Part shown: piece by piece, positions 16,396 through 24,715 of the stretch
How positions within the stretch are numbered: position 1 is the first letter of the stretch
Layout of the letters: each line of letters starts with the position of its first letter
Origin: Propioniferax innocua
GTDB taxonomy: Bacteria > Actinomycetota > Actinomycetes > Propionibacteriales > Propionibacteriaceae
NCBI RefSeq assembly: GCF_006716235.1
Contig: NZ_VFOR01000001.1
Span: 744,001-808,000 of the forward strand
Direction: 5' to 3'
Length of the DNA: 64,000 nucleotides
Translations under genes and position numbers: made by a program
The notes under the pieces: model-generated
Databases searched by the model: none
The model's input: only the letters and a program-made list of their open reading frames with translations
What the model was told of the DNA's origin: nothing

Positions 16396-18057
16396 TCAGG
16401 CCCTGCGGAGTCGTAGGACATCGGGGGTTCCCGCGAAATTCGTGGGAAGATCCTCAGGCGCCACATCGACACGGGGCGACCAGATGGCGGTCGACCGCAT
16501 CCACCACAGCGGCAACGAGGGCAGCTCCTCGGCCAGCATCCTCTGTGCGGACTCCCACTCGTCCCCCGGGTTCTCGGTGGCCTCCGCCCTGCGCATCACT
16601 GCGTCGAAGTCCATGCTGGCATGACGCCCACGGTTCAACGGCGATTCACTCTGGAAGGGCTCAAGGTACTCCTGCATCGAATCCCGTCCCGGTTCCCGAA
16701 CCATCAGCGCGACGCCCTCGGTGAACACACCCGTCTTCCCCGATCCGAGCTCCGATTGACTCACCTCACGACGTTGACACGTCAAATCCAGCGTGTAGCG
16801 CCAGGTGTTGCAGAGTTCATCGACCCAATAGGAGTCGCCCAGCTCACTGGCGGTGGTGACCGTGATCGACGTCGGGGTGCTCCCCAGCGAGTCGTTGGCG
16901 TCATCCCACAGTCTGCGTGCCCGTTCACGGTCATAGACGCAGTCATCGGCACAGGTCTCGACCGCGCCGGTCATGGTCGGCGGCACCCAGCCACGCGCGG
17001 GATCATGCACTCCGCCCAGCAGGTCCCGGGTGATGACCTCACGATCGATGGCCATCGACAGGGCTCGGCGTCGACGCGGGTCGGCAAACGTCTCATCCGC
17101 ATCACTGAACACCAGCTCGGCCAGGACCATCGGCGGCGCTCCGTCCGGCGCGGCGGCACGCTCACCGAAGTCCGAACGCCACGTCTGTTCTCCGAACGAC
17201 TCGGGTGGGACACGATCACTGACGTCGAGTTCACCGTCACGCACATCCTCGTAGGCCAGCGACAGGTCGTTCCAATTCTCGAAACTGATGGTGTGCGAGG
17301 CCGGTTCCTTCGGCCCGGTGTAGCCATCCCATCGCTGCACCACGTGACGCAGCCGGTTGTTCTCGACGAGTCGATACGGCCCCGCACCCACCGGTACCTG
17401 TGCATGGCGAGCCGGGTCCACCCAGAACGAATCCGGAAGTGGTGCATAGGCGAGCTCTACGAGTTGTTCGTCGAAGTTCACGATCGGCCGGTCCAGACGA
17501 ACCCGGAATGTCAGGTCGGAAGTGACCTCGAGCCCCGACATCTGCAGCCGCTGACCAGACCGATCCGCCGACGGCACGGGTGAGGACGAAGGGCTCGCGC
17601 TCGGAGTGGCCTGAGGGCAGGTCCCGGACGGGTTCACCTCGGTGTACCCCTCGATGTCGGCGAACCAATCGGCACCCGGATAGCCCTGCCGACACGACGC
17701 CGACCAGTTCCATGCGTCCACGAAGTTGTGCGCCAGCACCGGGGTGCCGTCGGAGAATCGACGCCCCTCGACCAGGGTCACCGTCCACGTCTCACCACCA
17801 TCGGTGCTGGTGATCTCCTCAGCCAGATCCGGCTCCACACGGCCATCCGGCCCGGCCGTCATCAAAGTCGCCGTGACCGGTTCGAGCACGTTGCGGGCGC
17901 ACTCATCGAGTGCGGCGGCAGGAATGAGCGGCGACTGCGTCTCGCAGGAACGCACACGCAGAGCGTCCGCGTCATCGCCCGGGGCCGCGGTGCAGCCCGC
18001 TGTGAGCACCATCGCAGCCACCACCGATGCGGCACCCGCCCGTGCCAACACCGTCAT
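16396..18057 (-). CDS. OppA/LpqW-like solute-binding lipoprotein without a transporter
   Basis: 553 residues from ATG 18057. The signal peptide MTVLARAGAASVVAAMVLTAGC ends in a lipobox with the lipidated Cys at residue 22. The rest is an SBP_bac_5 (oligopeptide-binding) fold: DLAEEITSTDGGETWTVTLV, then RRFSDGTPVLAHNFVDAWNW, VPVGAGPYRLVEN, RRRALSMAIDREVITRDLL. A Ser/Pro-rich insert (ATPSASPSSSPVPSADRS) interrupts the N-terminal lobe. It precedes mshB, as the lipoprotein LpqW (Rv1166) sits near mshB in mycobacteria, where it influences lipoarabinomannan synthesis rather than import. No permease genes are here; the only transporter trace is the OppF fragment overlapping the start by 4 nt (ATGA). 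Either peptide binding or an LpqW-like envelope role is possible. Confidence 0.78.
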   Translation of the reverse strand: MTVLARAGAASVVAAMVLTAGCTAAPGDDADALRVRSCETQSPLIPAAALDECARNVLEPVTATLMTAGPDGRVEPDLAEEITSTDGGETWTVTLVEGRRFSDGTPVLAHNFVDAWNWSASCRQGYPGADWFADIEGYTEVNPSGTCPQATPSASPSSSPVPSADRSGQRLQMSGLEVTSDLTFRVRLDRPIVNFDEQLVELAYAPLPDSFWVDPARHAQVPVGAGPYRLVENNRLRHVVQRWDGYTGPKEPASHTISFENWNDLSLAYEDVRDGELDVSDRVPPESFGEQTWRSDFGERAAAPDGAPPMVLAELVFSDADETFADPRRRRALSMAIDREVITRDLLGGVHDPARGWVPPTMTGAVETCADDCVYDRERARRLWDDANDSLGSTPTSITVTTASELGDSYWVDELCNTWRYTLDLTCQRREVSQSELGSGKTGVFTEGVALMVREPGRDSMQEYLEPFQSESPLNRGRHASMDFDAVMRRAEATENPGDEWESAQRMLAEELPSLPLWWMRSTAIWSPRVDVAPEDLPTNFAGTPDVLRLRRA

Positions 18058-18323
18058 GCCTGGCGGACCTCCGCGAAATGGCAGGCCGAGAGATGCCCCG
18101 AGGCCCTGTCCGGATGCGTCTCCAGCACCGGCATCTCCTCCTTGCACCGTTCCCGGGCCTTCCAACAACGGGTGTGGAACCGGCACCCCTTCGGTGGGTT
18201 GGCCGGGCTGGGCACATCACCGGTCAGCATGATCTGATCACGTGTCCCGCGCAGGCGGGGGTCAGGTACGGGAACAGCCGACGCCGCCCCGATGGCTACG
18301 GTGACTCGTGGCCTACGTGTCAT
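18054..18323 (-). pseudogene. C-terminal fragment of an OppF-type ABC ATPase
   Basis: 89 codons. From residue 14 on (ASAVPVPDPRLRGTRDQIML, TGDVPSPANPPKGCRFHTRC, ACHFAEVRQA) it is the conserved oligopeptide-ABC C-terminal domain with its cysteines, normally found after the nucleotide-binding domain of OppF/DppF. All Walker and signature motifs are missing; upstream DNA (18324-18440) does not encode them in any frame I could read. A GAGGAGG site lies 4 nt before the ATG at 18323, so the stub may still be translated. Its stop overlaps the start of the lipoprotein gene, preserving the junction of an ancestral opp operon. Most likely a deletion relic. Confidence 0.8.
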
Positions 18324-18440
18324 GTTGCCTCCTCATACGCGCATCGTGCGCGTGTGTACCGCGTCAGTGCGGATCGGTGATCGATACATAGTGGTACCGA
18401 TTGCCGTAGTCTCCCACAAATCCCATTGTCACCGGGGATT

Positions 18441-20915
18441 TTACAACGAATTCGTAATCTGAAGATCGATCTGACGCACAGCCTTTCCCATCAGGTGGAC
18501 CCCATCGTTCACAGTGCGGCGAAGGGCTGCGGGCAACTCCGCCCCGTCCAACAACGCCCGACAGGAACCGAGCAGCTCGGGCGTGACATTGGCCAGTGGG
18601 AACGACCTGGATGCGACGATGCTCAGGGCCCAGCCCTGCCGAAACTCGGAGGTTCTCGTGATCTCCTCGACCCAGCGGGACGCCAACTCGTCGGTCAGTT
18701 CCTCCTGCTCTGCCAGGAACAGCCCTCCGGACAGTGCGATCACCCGACTGACGGGCAGGTCTCCAGGCGCCACGATCGCACGGAAAGCCCTCTCCTTGGC
18801 TTCTGCCACCGGCCGAGAGGCCCACGCCCGGTCGTACTCCAACACTCCGGCGCTGGAACTGTCCCGGTGGAGTTCGGCATCGAGAAGGCCGACGACCGGT
18901 TGCCCCGACGAGGCCTCGAGCCGAGCAAGTCGACGCAGGATGCGCCATCGGAGCGTCTGATCCACCTGCGCACCGACGGGCACATCGGTTCCCTCGAGCA
19001 GGCCTTCGAGCCACGCGACATCTCCGGTGAGTTCGATCACTGCTCGCAGCAACTGCAGCTGACGGTCCGATCCCTCGGTGGCACCCTGCAGGGATTCGGT
19101 CAGGACAGCAGCAAGCCGTCGACGCCGCAGGGCCCGCTCACCACGCGGCGCGAAGACCCCACACAGTTCGCTGGTGGCCCACGTGGTCAAGGTGTCGAGA
19201 ATCAGCGCATCGGGTTCGTGCGGTGTCTCCCTCAGCACCACGTCGAACGCCGTCTGTGCCGAGGTCTCCGACTCCCGTACCTGGGCTCGCAGGCTGTTCC
19301 ACAGCACCACCTGGCTCCGGACATCCTCCACCGATGTGATCGACGGCCACTGCTCTGGTGGCCGGTTCGGGCGCACCTGTGCCCAAGCGTCATCGCAGGA
19401 GTCCGGCAGGTGCAGCCCGGGAGGTAGGTCGATTGCGGTCGTGGCGGAATCAATTTGCACGTCCTGTTCCCCCAGAACCTCGCCGTCCTGCCCCAGGGAG
19501 ACCGCAGTGAGCCGGTGCGGCCGCACCGACCCATCCGCGCTGGGCTCGCGCCGGATCGCATCATCGGTGGCGGTGAGCCGGTCCAGGCCCCTTGTCGTCA
19601 GCCACACGGCGGCCCAGCGGTCGATCCCCTCGACGCCCGCTTCACGCCAAGCGTCCAGCAGGTCGGCCAGCTCCGCGTTTCCATACGCGTGGGCGTCGAA
19701 GTACTGGCGCAATCCGGTGAGGAACCGCTCCTCCCCCATGTGTTCGACGAGTTCCCGGAGCACCGCCGCACCCTTGGCGTAGGAGATGCCGTCAAAGTTC
19801 TGCAGGGCCGCAACGGTGTCCGGTGTGACATTGGCGGCCACCGGATGCGATGTGGGCCCCGCATCAGCGGTGATCCCCCACTGCTTGCGGGTGATGCCGA
19901 AGTCGACCCACGGGTCTCGTGCAGTGTGCTGCATCCGCACGTGATGCGCGAGGAACTCGGCGAACGACTCGTTCAGCCACAGATCCTCCCACCACCGCAT
20001 CGTGACCAGATCACCGAACCACTGATGCGCGAGTTCGTGAGCGATGGTTCCCGCACGGTTCTCGAGCTCGGCGGCCGTGACCACCCCCCGATACAGGAAA
20101 TCCTCATCGAATGTGACACATCCCGCGTTCTCCATCGCAGCAGCGGTGTGATCAGGCACGAAGACCTGGTCGTAGTCACCGAACGGCATCCGGATACCGA
20201 ACATGTCGTGATACGTGTCCAGGCACCGGGAGGTCACCTCGAAGACATCGTCGACGGCGCGCTCGAGCACATCGGCGAGGGAACGTCGGGCGTACAGACC
20301 GAGCCGGATGCCGTCGTGGTCACGATGATGTGACACGTAGTCGCCGGCCACGACCGTGACGAGGTAGGTGGACAGCAGTGGGGTCTGCTCACTCTCCCAG
20401 ACCGCGGAACCATCGGGCCGGGTTTCGACGGCGCGGCATCGGGCATTGCCCAGAACGATCCATTCCCCCGGACAGATCACCCGCAGGGCGAGGCGCGTCT
20501 TCAGATCCGGTTGGTCGAAGCAGGCGAACCAGCGAGGGGCCGCGTCCAAGAAGGAGGTGGCGTACAGGTAACGCGCCCCGTCGGCTGCATCGATGTGCTC
20601 GTGCAGCCCCTCCCCGTCATGCGAGTACTCCATGGCGGCGCGCACCACGAGTTCGTTGTGTTCCTGCAGGTTTCGCAATGGGAGACGCCGTCCATCGTGT
20701 TCGGCGATGTCGAGGTCGACGCCATTGAGCCGGGCGTCGAGAAGCCTGCCCTGACATTCGATGAAGGTCGCAGATCCGGCGTGGGCGTCGAAAGTGAGGG
20801 TCGTCGTCGATATGAACGCATCGGTCGCGGTGAGATCGAGTTCGATGGAGGTGTCGATCGCGGTCACGACCCGTGCACGCGTCTCGGCCTCCGCCTGAGT
20901 GAGGGGGCCGGTCAT
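18441..20915 (-). CDS. pepN: Aminopeptidase N (M1 family), first of two
   Basis: 824 residues, cytosolic zinc metallopeptidase that removes N-terminal residues from peptides. Motifs: substrate-recognition AAAMENAGCVTF, zinc site TIAHELAHQWFGDLV followed by WLNESFAEFLAHH with the third ligand Glu, and a C-terminal ERAP-like helical domain. The active-site Tyr is probably in ISYAKGAAVL. It starts within TGATG, overlapping by 1 nt the stop of the alpha/beta hydrolase gene, so both come from one mRNA. A second, clearly diverged PepN is encoded at 54770-57400. Confidence 0.93.
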   Translation of the reverse strand: MTGPLTQAEAETRARVVTAIDTSIELDLTATDAFISTTTLTFDAHAGSATFIECQGRLLDARLNGVDLDIAEHDGRRLPLRNLQEHNELVVRAAMEYSHDGEGLHEHIDAADGARYLYATSFLDAAPRWFACFDQPDLKTRLALRVICPGEWIVLGNARCRAVETRPDGSAVWESEQTPLLSTYLVTVVAGDYVSHHRDHDGIRLGLYARRSLADVLERAVDDVFEVTSRCLDTYHDMFGIRMPFGDYDQVFVPDHTAAAMENAGCVTFDEDFLYRGVVTAAELENRAGTIAHELAHQWFGDLVTMRWWEDLWLNESFAEFLAHHVRMQHTARDPWVDFGITRKQWGITADAGPTSHPVAANVTPDTVAALQNFDGISYAKGAAVLRELVEHMGEERFLTGLRQYFDAHAYGNAELADLLDAWREAGVEGIDRWAAVWLTTRGLDRLTATDDAIRREPSADGSVRPHRLTAVSLGQDGEVLGEQDVQIDSATTAIDLPPGLHLPDSCDDAWAQVRPNRPPEQWPSITSVEDVRSQVVLWNSLRAQVRESETSAQTAFDVVLRETPHEPDALILDTLTTWATSELCGVFAPRGERALRRRRLAAVLTESLQGATEGSDRQLQLLRAVIELTGDVAWLEGLLEGTDVPVGAQVDQTLRWRILRRLARLEASSGQPVVGLLDAELHRDSSSAGVLEYDRAWASRPVAEAKERAFRAIVAPGDLPVSRVIALSGGLFLAEQEELTDELASRWVEEITRTSEFRQGWALSIVASRSFPLANVTPELLGSCRALLDGAELPAALRRTVNDGVHLMGKAVRQIDLQITNSL

Positions 20916-21823
20916 CAGAGCACCGCGTCACACCAGCGAAGCACATCGGAGAAGATCTCCTCGCGGTTCAGCTCGTGAAAGAGCTCATGCCGCGCCTGCG
21001 CGTACAGTCGAACATCCACATGATCGAGGCGGCGGCGCATCGCCCGGGCCGCCGCGGCCACCCCGCCTCCGAAACGTCCACCCACGGGGTCGGCGTCACC
21101 GGAGATGAACAGCACCGGCAGATCACGCGCGATGAGCCGAATGCGCGCCGGATCGTTGACGCGGCCGAGCCCGACGAACAGGTCACGGTAGAAGCCTGCC
21201 GTCGCAATCCACCCACAGGCCTCGTCGGCCACGTAGGCGTCGACGCTCGCGTGATCCCGGCTCAACCAGTCGAAGGCGGTCCGCGGATGCTCGACCGCCT
21301 TGTTGTAGCCGCCGAACGACAAGCGGTGCAGCGTCATACTGCGATGCCGAGGGCCCTTGAGCCTGATCTGTGCATGGGCCATCGCCAGGCCCGCACGACG
21401 CGCGGGACCGGGGTCGGCAACCGCGCCGCTGCAGATGAGCGCAGCGAAATGATCCTGTTCCTGGACCGCCGCCCGGGCGACCACCGTCCCCATGGAATGG
21501 CCCAGCAGAATGATCGGGGCGTCAGGGTATTCACGCGAAATGGCGCGGGCCACGAGGTCGACGTCATCGACGAGCAGGGGCCACCCCTCCCTTTCGGCGA
21601 TGAATCCCCGTTCAGCCGCCGAGCCCGCAGTGGCACCATGCCCGCGCTGATCGTGCCCCACCACGGCGAAGCCCTCGGCATTCATGGCCTGGGCGAACTC
21701 GTCATAACGGCCCACGTGCTCGGCCATACCGTGCACCACCTGGATCACCGCGCGCGGTTCGGCGACCGGCCACTGCCGCACGTCAAGCGTCACACCATCT
21801 GGGGTTCCGAGCTGATCGATCAT
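20915..21823 (-). CDS. Alpha/beta hydrolase (serine aminopeptidase S33 / monoacylglycerol lipase-like)
   Basis: 302 residues. The nucleophile elbow ILLGHSMGTVVA is near residue 108 (Ser), the oxyanion region is VVHGMAEHVGRYDEFA, the acid is in LFISGDADPVGG and the catalytic His is in ARHELFHELNR. The HGMAEH-x-x-RY motif and GHDQRGHG are typical of the monoglyceride lipase/lysophospholipase branch. The true substrate (lipid ester or peptide ester) cannot be told. It shares an mRNA with pepN. ATG 21823 stands 6 nt after TAGGCT with no ribosome site. Confidence 0.85.
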   Translation of the reverse strand: MIDQLGTPDGVTLDVRQWPVAEPRAVIQVVHGMAEHVGRYDEFAQAMNAEGFAVVGHDQRGHGATAGSAAERGFIAEREGWPLLVDDVDLVARAISREYPDAPIILLGHSMGTVVARAAVQEQDHFAALICSGAVADPGPARRAGLAMAHAQIRLKGPRHRSMTLHRLSFGGYNKAVEHPRTAFDWLSRDHASVDAYVADEACGWIATAGFYRDLFVGLGRVNDPARIRLIARDLPVLFISGDADPVGGRFGGGVAAAARAMRRRLDHVDVRLYAQARHELFHELNREEIFSDVLRWCDAVL

Positions 21824-21829
21824 GGCATC

Positions 21830-21835
21830 AGCCTA
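21830..21835 (-). promoter_or_regulatory. -10 box of a leaderless promoter for the hydrolase-pepN unit
   Basis: TAGGCT on the minus strand, 6 nt before ATG 21823, in the short gap after the SDR gene. No Shine-Dalgarno sequence. Inference. Confidence 0.42.
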
Positions 21836-21853
21836 GTGAGTCCGCCCGCACGC

Positions 21854-22630
21854 TCAGCGCGGCATCCGTCGCCAGAGCGCTCTGGGGATGAACGGTGCCA
21901 CGGAGAACATGACACGCAGCTGCCACGGGATCCACAGTTCGACGCGGGTGCCGCCCCCGGTGATCTCCTTGACCACGGCGTCGGCCACCTGTTCCGGCGT
22001 CGATGAGAATGGGGCGGGTTCCATCCCGGCGGTCATGCGTCCGATGACGAATCCGGGTCGAGCGATGAGGAGTCGCACCCCCGTCCCATGGAGCGCATCA
22101 GCGAGCCCTGACGCGAAGCCGTCGAGACCCGCCTTGGCCGCCCCATAGACATAGTTCGCACGGCGCACTCGGACTCCGGCGACCGATGAGAAGGCAACGA
22201 TCGTGCCGCGTCCCCGCTGCCGCATGGTGTCGGCGAGCACCGTCAGCAGGCTGGCCTGTGCAGTGAAGTCGGTATGCAGTACCTGCGTCATGTGCCGATG
22301 GTCGCGTTCGGCCAGCTCCTGATCACCGAGGATCCCGAAGGCGGCCACAGCCACGTCAACCGGCCCGAACTCAACCTCCACGTCATCGACGAATTGGCGG
22401 TGGGAGTCGGTGTCGTCTGCATCGAACTCAATCGTGTGCACGGCTGCGGCCCCGGCGTTCTCCACCGACGCGACCGCATCTGCGATGGGGCCGGGACGGG
22501 CCGCGAGGAGGACACGGTTGCCGGAGGCCAAGCGTTGAGCGATCGCGACGCCGATCTCACTGCGGCCACCGAGAATGAGGATGTTCTCCATGTCAGCCGA
22601 CGCACCTGAAGACAGGGGTGAGGTAGCCAT
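21854..22630 (-). CDS. Short-chain dehydrogenase resembling DprE2
   Basis: About 258 residues. The NAD(P) motif ILGGRSEIGVAIAQRLA and the active site FSSVAGVRVRRANYVYGAAK (Ser, Tyr-x-x-x-Lys) are clear. The LGG-x-SEIG start and the RPGFVIGRMTAG and STPEQVADAVV segments are those of decaprenylphosphoryl-2-keto-ribose reductase (DprE2), which finishes arabinose-donor synthesis in mycolate genera; DprE1 is not in the window, so the role here is open. The C-terminus carries a hydrophobic, basic tail (RVMFSVAPFIPRALWRRMPR). ATG 22630 is preferred (TATGGT box 8 nt upstream); ATG 22591 would give MENILILGG, closer to the domain start. Confidence 0.8.
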   Translation of the reverse strand: MATSPLSSGASADMENILILGGRSEIGVAIAQRLASGNRVLLAARPGPIADAVASVENAGAAAVHTIEFDADDTDSHRQFVDDVEVEFGPVDVAVAAFGILGDQELAERDHRHMTQVLHTDFTAQASLLTVLADTMRQRGRGTIVAFSSVAGVRVRRANYVYGAAKAGLDGFASGLADALHGTGVRLLIARPGFVIGRMTAGMEPAPFSSTPEQVADAVVKEITGGGTRVELWIPWQLRVMFSVAPFIPRALWRRMPR

Positions 22631-22638
22631 GGTCGACA

Positions 22639-22684
22639 ACCATAGTCGGCGGGTTCTTGAACCGACAGACGACTCACGTACGGT
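22639..22684. promoter_or_regulatory. Divergent leaderless promoters for the SDR gene and mobA
   Basis: TATGGT on the minus strand (22639-22644) lies 8 nt before ATG 22630; TACGGT on the plus strand (22679-22684) lies 6 nt before the mobA ATG at 22691. No Shine-Dalgarno site on either side. Confidence 0.48.
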
Positions 22685-22690
22685 TCCCTC

Positions 22691-23260
22691 ATGGGAGCCA
22701 TCTGCACCGGAGTGATCCTGACCGGCGGCCAGTCTCGACGCATGGGCCGCGACAAAGCGTCCCTCAGCCGAGACGGGCGAGCCCTGGTGGAGATCGCCGT
22801 ATCCGCCCTGACCATCCACGGATGTGATGCCATCGTGGTGGGACCTCACCGAGTGCCTGGTGCTCGCACCACACGTGAGGATCCCCCCGGAGGCGGGCCG
22901 GTGGCAGGGATCGATGCTGCGGTGCAGCTGCTGAAGGATGCCTCCCCACCTTCCCACGCACTGATCCTGGCAACCGATCTGCCCCACATCGACAGGCTGG
23001 TGGCTCGGCTCGTTCAGGATCTGGACGTGAACGAGAAGTTCGCACGGGTCCCGATCGATGCCACCGGTCATCCGCAGCCCTTGGCCGCGTGTTATCCGTT
23101 CGCGGCCCTCACCACGGCCCTCGAGGCGCTTCCCCGCCGACGTGACATCGCCGCACGCAGGCTGCTGGATGAAGTGCCGTGGCGGCAGCACAGCATTTCC
23201 GATGACCTGCTGCAGGATGCAGACACACCCGAAGACGCCGACCGCCATCGGCTTTCCTGA
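22691..23260 (+). CDS. mobA: Molybdenum cofactor guanylyltransferase
   Basis: 189 residues. Transfers GMP to molybdopterin to build bis-MGD, the cofactor required by the nitrate reductase encoded next door. Seen: the nucleotide-binding start VILTGGQSRRMGRDKASL, then GGGPVAGIDAAVQLL near residue 67, LATDLPHID with the metal-binding Asp, and the late GHPQPLAACYP. It converges on the nar operon, ending 51 nt from the narK2 stop, with a hairpin between. The pairing with narGHJI is functional as well as positional. Confidence 0.93.
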   Translation: MGAICTGVILTGGQSRRMGRDKASLSRDGRALVEIAVSALTIHGCDAIVVGPHRVPGARTTREDPPGGGPVAGIDAAVQLLKDASPPSHALILATDLPHIDRLVARLVQDLDVNEKFARVPIDATGHPQPLAACYPFAALTTALEALPRRRDIAARRLLDEVPWRQHSISDDLLQDADTPEDADRHRLS

Positions 23261-23272
23261 AGCCGATGGCGG
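23242..23272. terminator. Hairpin terminator between mobA and narK2
   Basis: A 13-bp perfect stem (23242-23254 with 23260-23272, CCGCCATCGGCTT arm) with a 5-nt loop. It overlaps the last codons and stop of mobA and faces the convergent nar operon, so it may stop transcripts from both sides. No T-run follows. Confidence 0.8.
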
Positions 23273-23311
23273 CCGGGGGGTCGGGTCGGGGGCCGGGAAG
23301 GACGCGTGAGG

Positions 23312-24715
23312 TCAGCTCTTGCGCGGAGCACCCGGCCGCGCGTAACGGACCCAGGTGATCCCCACGCACAGCACGGCGAAGATCATTCCCAGCAGGAAGA
23401 AGGTCCATGGCGTCATCATGGTCAGACCGACGCCGAACAAGAACGGACCGAAGGCGGCGATGGCCGCGGTCCAGCCGATGACGCCACCGGCCTGCCTGCG
23501 CTCGAAGATCATCGGCATCTGCTTGAACGTGGAGGCGTTTCCGATACCCGAGAACAGGAAGATCAGCAGCATGCCCCAGAGGAAGCGGGTGAAATCCGCT
23601 TGAAGGGCCTCAGCCCCCGCTGCGGGATCCGGTGAGAGCGCGGTCATCGTGAACAAGATGGAGGCGATCAATCCGATCCCGGAGATCAGGGTCCAGATCG
23701 CTCCTCCCATCCGGTCGGTCAACGGGCTGAACACCACACGGGCACCGGCTCCGACGAGCGCGCCGAGGAACACATAGTTCACCGGATCGGGCAGCTGGTA
23801 GCCCTCCACCAGGAGCTGGGCCTGTGCCCCCGCACCGGAGACGATCTCAGGATTCCCGGCGCCGTACAGGTTCTTCATGAGCAGCCCGAACTGCGCCGAC
23901 AGACCTGCGAAGGTGCCGAACGTCATGATGTACAGCAGCGTCATCAACCAGGTGTCGACGTTCTTGAAGATGTCGAACTGCTGCTTGATGTTGGCGGTGA
24001 CCGGCACCGACTTCAGCATGGTCCAGGCCAGGATGACCCCGACGATGGTGAAGGGCACGTAGAAGAAGGCCGCGTTCTGGTACCAGATCTCCCGCTCGGG
24101 CATCCCGGGCTCACCGCCCATGAGCTGCGAGGTTCCGAGGAAGCCGACCATGGCGAAGCCGATCAGCCACGGAGTGAGGAGCTGGACCAGGGACACACCG
24201 AAGTTTCCGATGCCGGCCTGGAGCCCAAGTGCGGTGCCCTGCTTACGGCGCGGGAAGAAGTACGACGTCGATGGCATGAAACCCGAGAACGCGCCTCCGC
24301 CGATGCCCGACATCAGGGCCAGCAGGAGCAGCTGCCAGTAGGGCGTCGAGGGATTCTGCACCGCAACGCCCCACCCCAGCATGGGGATCAGCAGCAGAGC
24401 CGTGGTCAGTGTGACCAGTTTGCGCGTCCCCAGGATGGGCGGCAGCACCATCCACACAAGACGCAGGATGCCACCGGCCAGGCCCGGCATGGAGGTCAGC
24501 CAGTAGAGCTGGTTCTTGGTGAGGTCGAAGCCGAGGTTGGTCAGCTTGGGGGCGATGGCGCTCGGCAGGAACCATGCCACGAAGCACATGGTCAGGGTGA
24601 AGGTGGTGATCCACAGCGTTGTCCAGGCCAAGCGGGAGTCCCACCCGTCTCCCTCGGGATCCCACTGTGTGAGCCATTCCTTGCCCTTGCGATCAGTCGT
24701 CTCGGTCACGATCAC
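23312..24715 (-). CDS. narK2: NarK2-type nitrate/nitrite transporter (MFS)
   Basis: 467 residues, about 12 membrane spans, inner membrane. It has the nitrate signature AGIGNFGVSLVQLL near residue 165 and its C-half partner GIGNASTFKQMPMIF, the Gly/Asn-rich helices that line the nitrate path, and a long loop with MGGEPGMPEREIWYQN seen in NarK2-type exchangers. Probably swaps nitrate in for nitrite out. The GTG start overlaps the narK1 stop by 4 nt (GTGA). The two separate proteins correspond to the two halves of the fused NarK1-NarK2 of Paracoccus. Last gene of the nar operon. Confidence 0.9.
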   Translation of the reverse strand: MIVTETTDRKGKEWLTQWDPEGDGWDSRLAWTTLWITTFTLTMCFVAWFLPSAIAPKLTNLGFDLTKNQLYWLTSMPGLAGGILRLVWMVLPPILGTRKLVTLTTALLLIPMLGWGVAVQNPSTPYWQLLLLALMSGIGGGAFSGFMPSTSYFFPRRKQGTALGLQAGIGNFGVSLVQLLTPWLIGFAMVGFLGTSQLMGGEPGMPEREIWYQNAAFFYVPFTIVGVILAWTMLKSVPVTANIKQQFDIFKNVDTWLMTLLYIMTFGTFAGLSAQFGLLMKNLYGAGNPEIVSGAGAQAQLLVEGYQLPDPVNYVFLGALVGAGARVVFSPLTDRMGGAIWTLISGIGLIASILFTMTALSPDPAAGAEALQADFTRFLWGMLLIFLFSGIGNASTFKQMPMIFERRQAGGVIGWTAAIAAFGPFLFGVGLTMMTPWTFFLLGMIFAVLCVGITWVRYARPGAPRKS

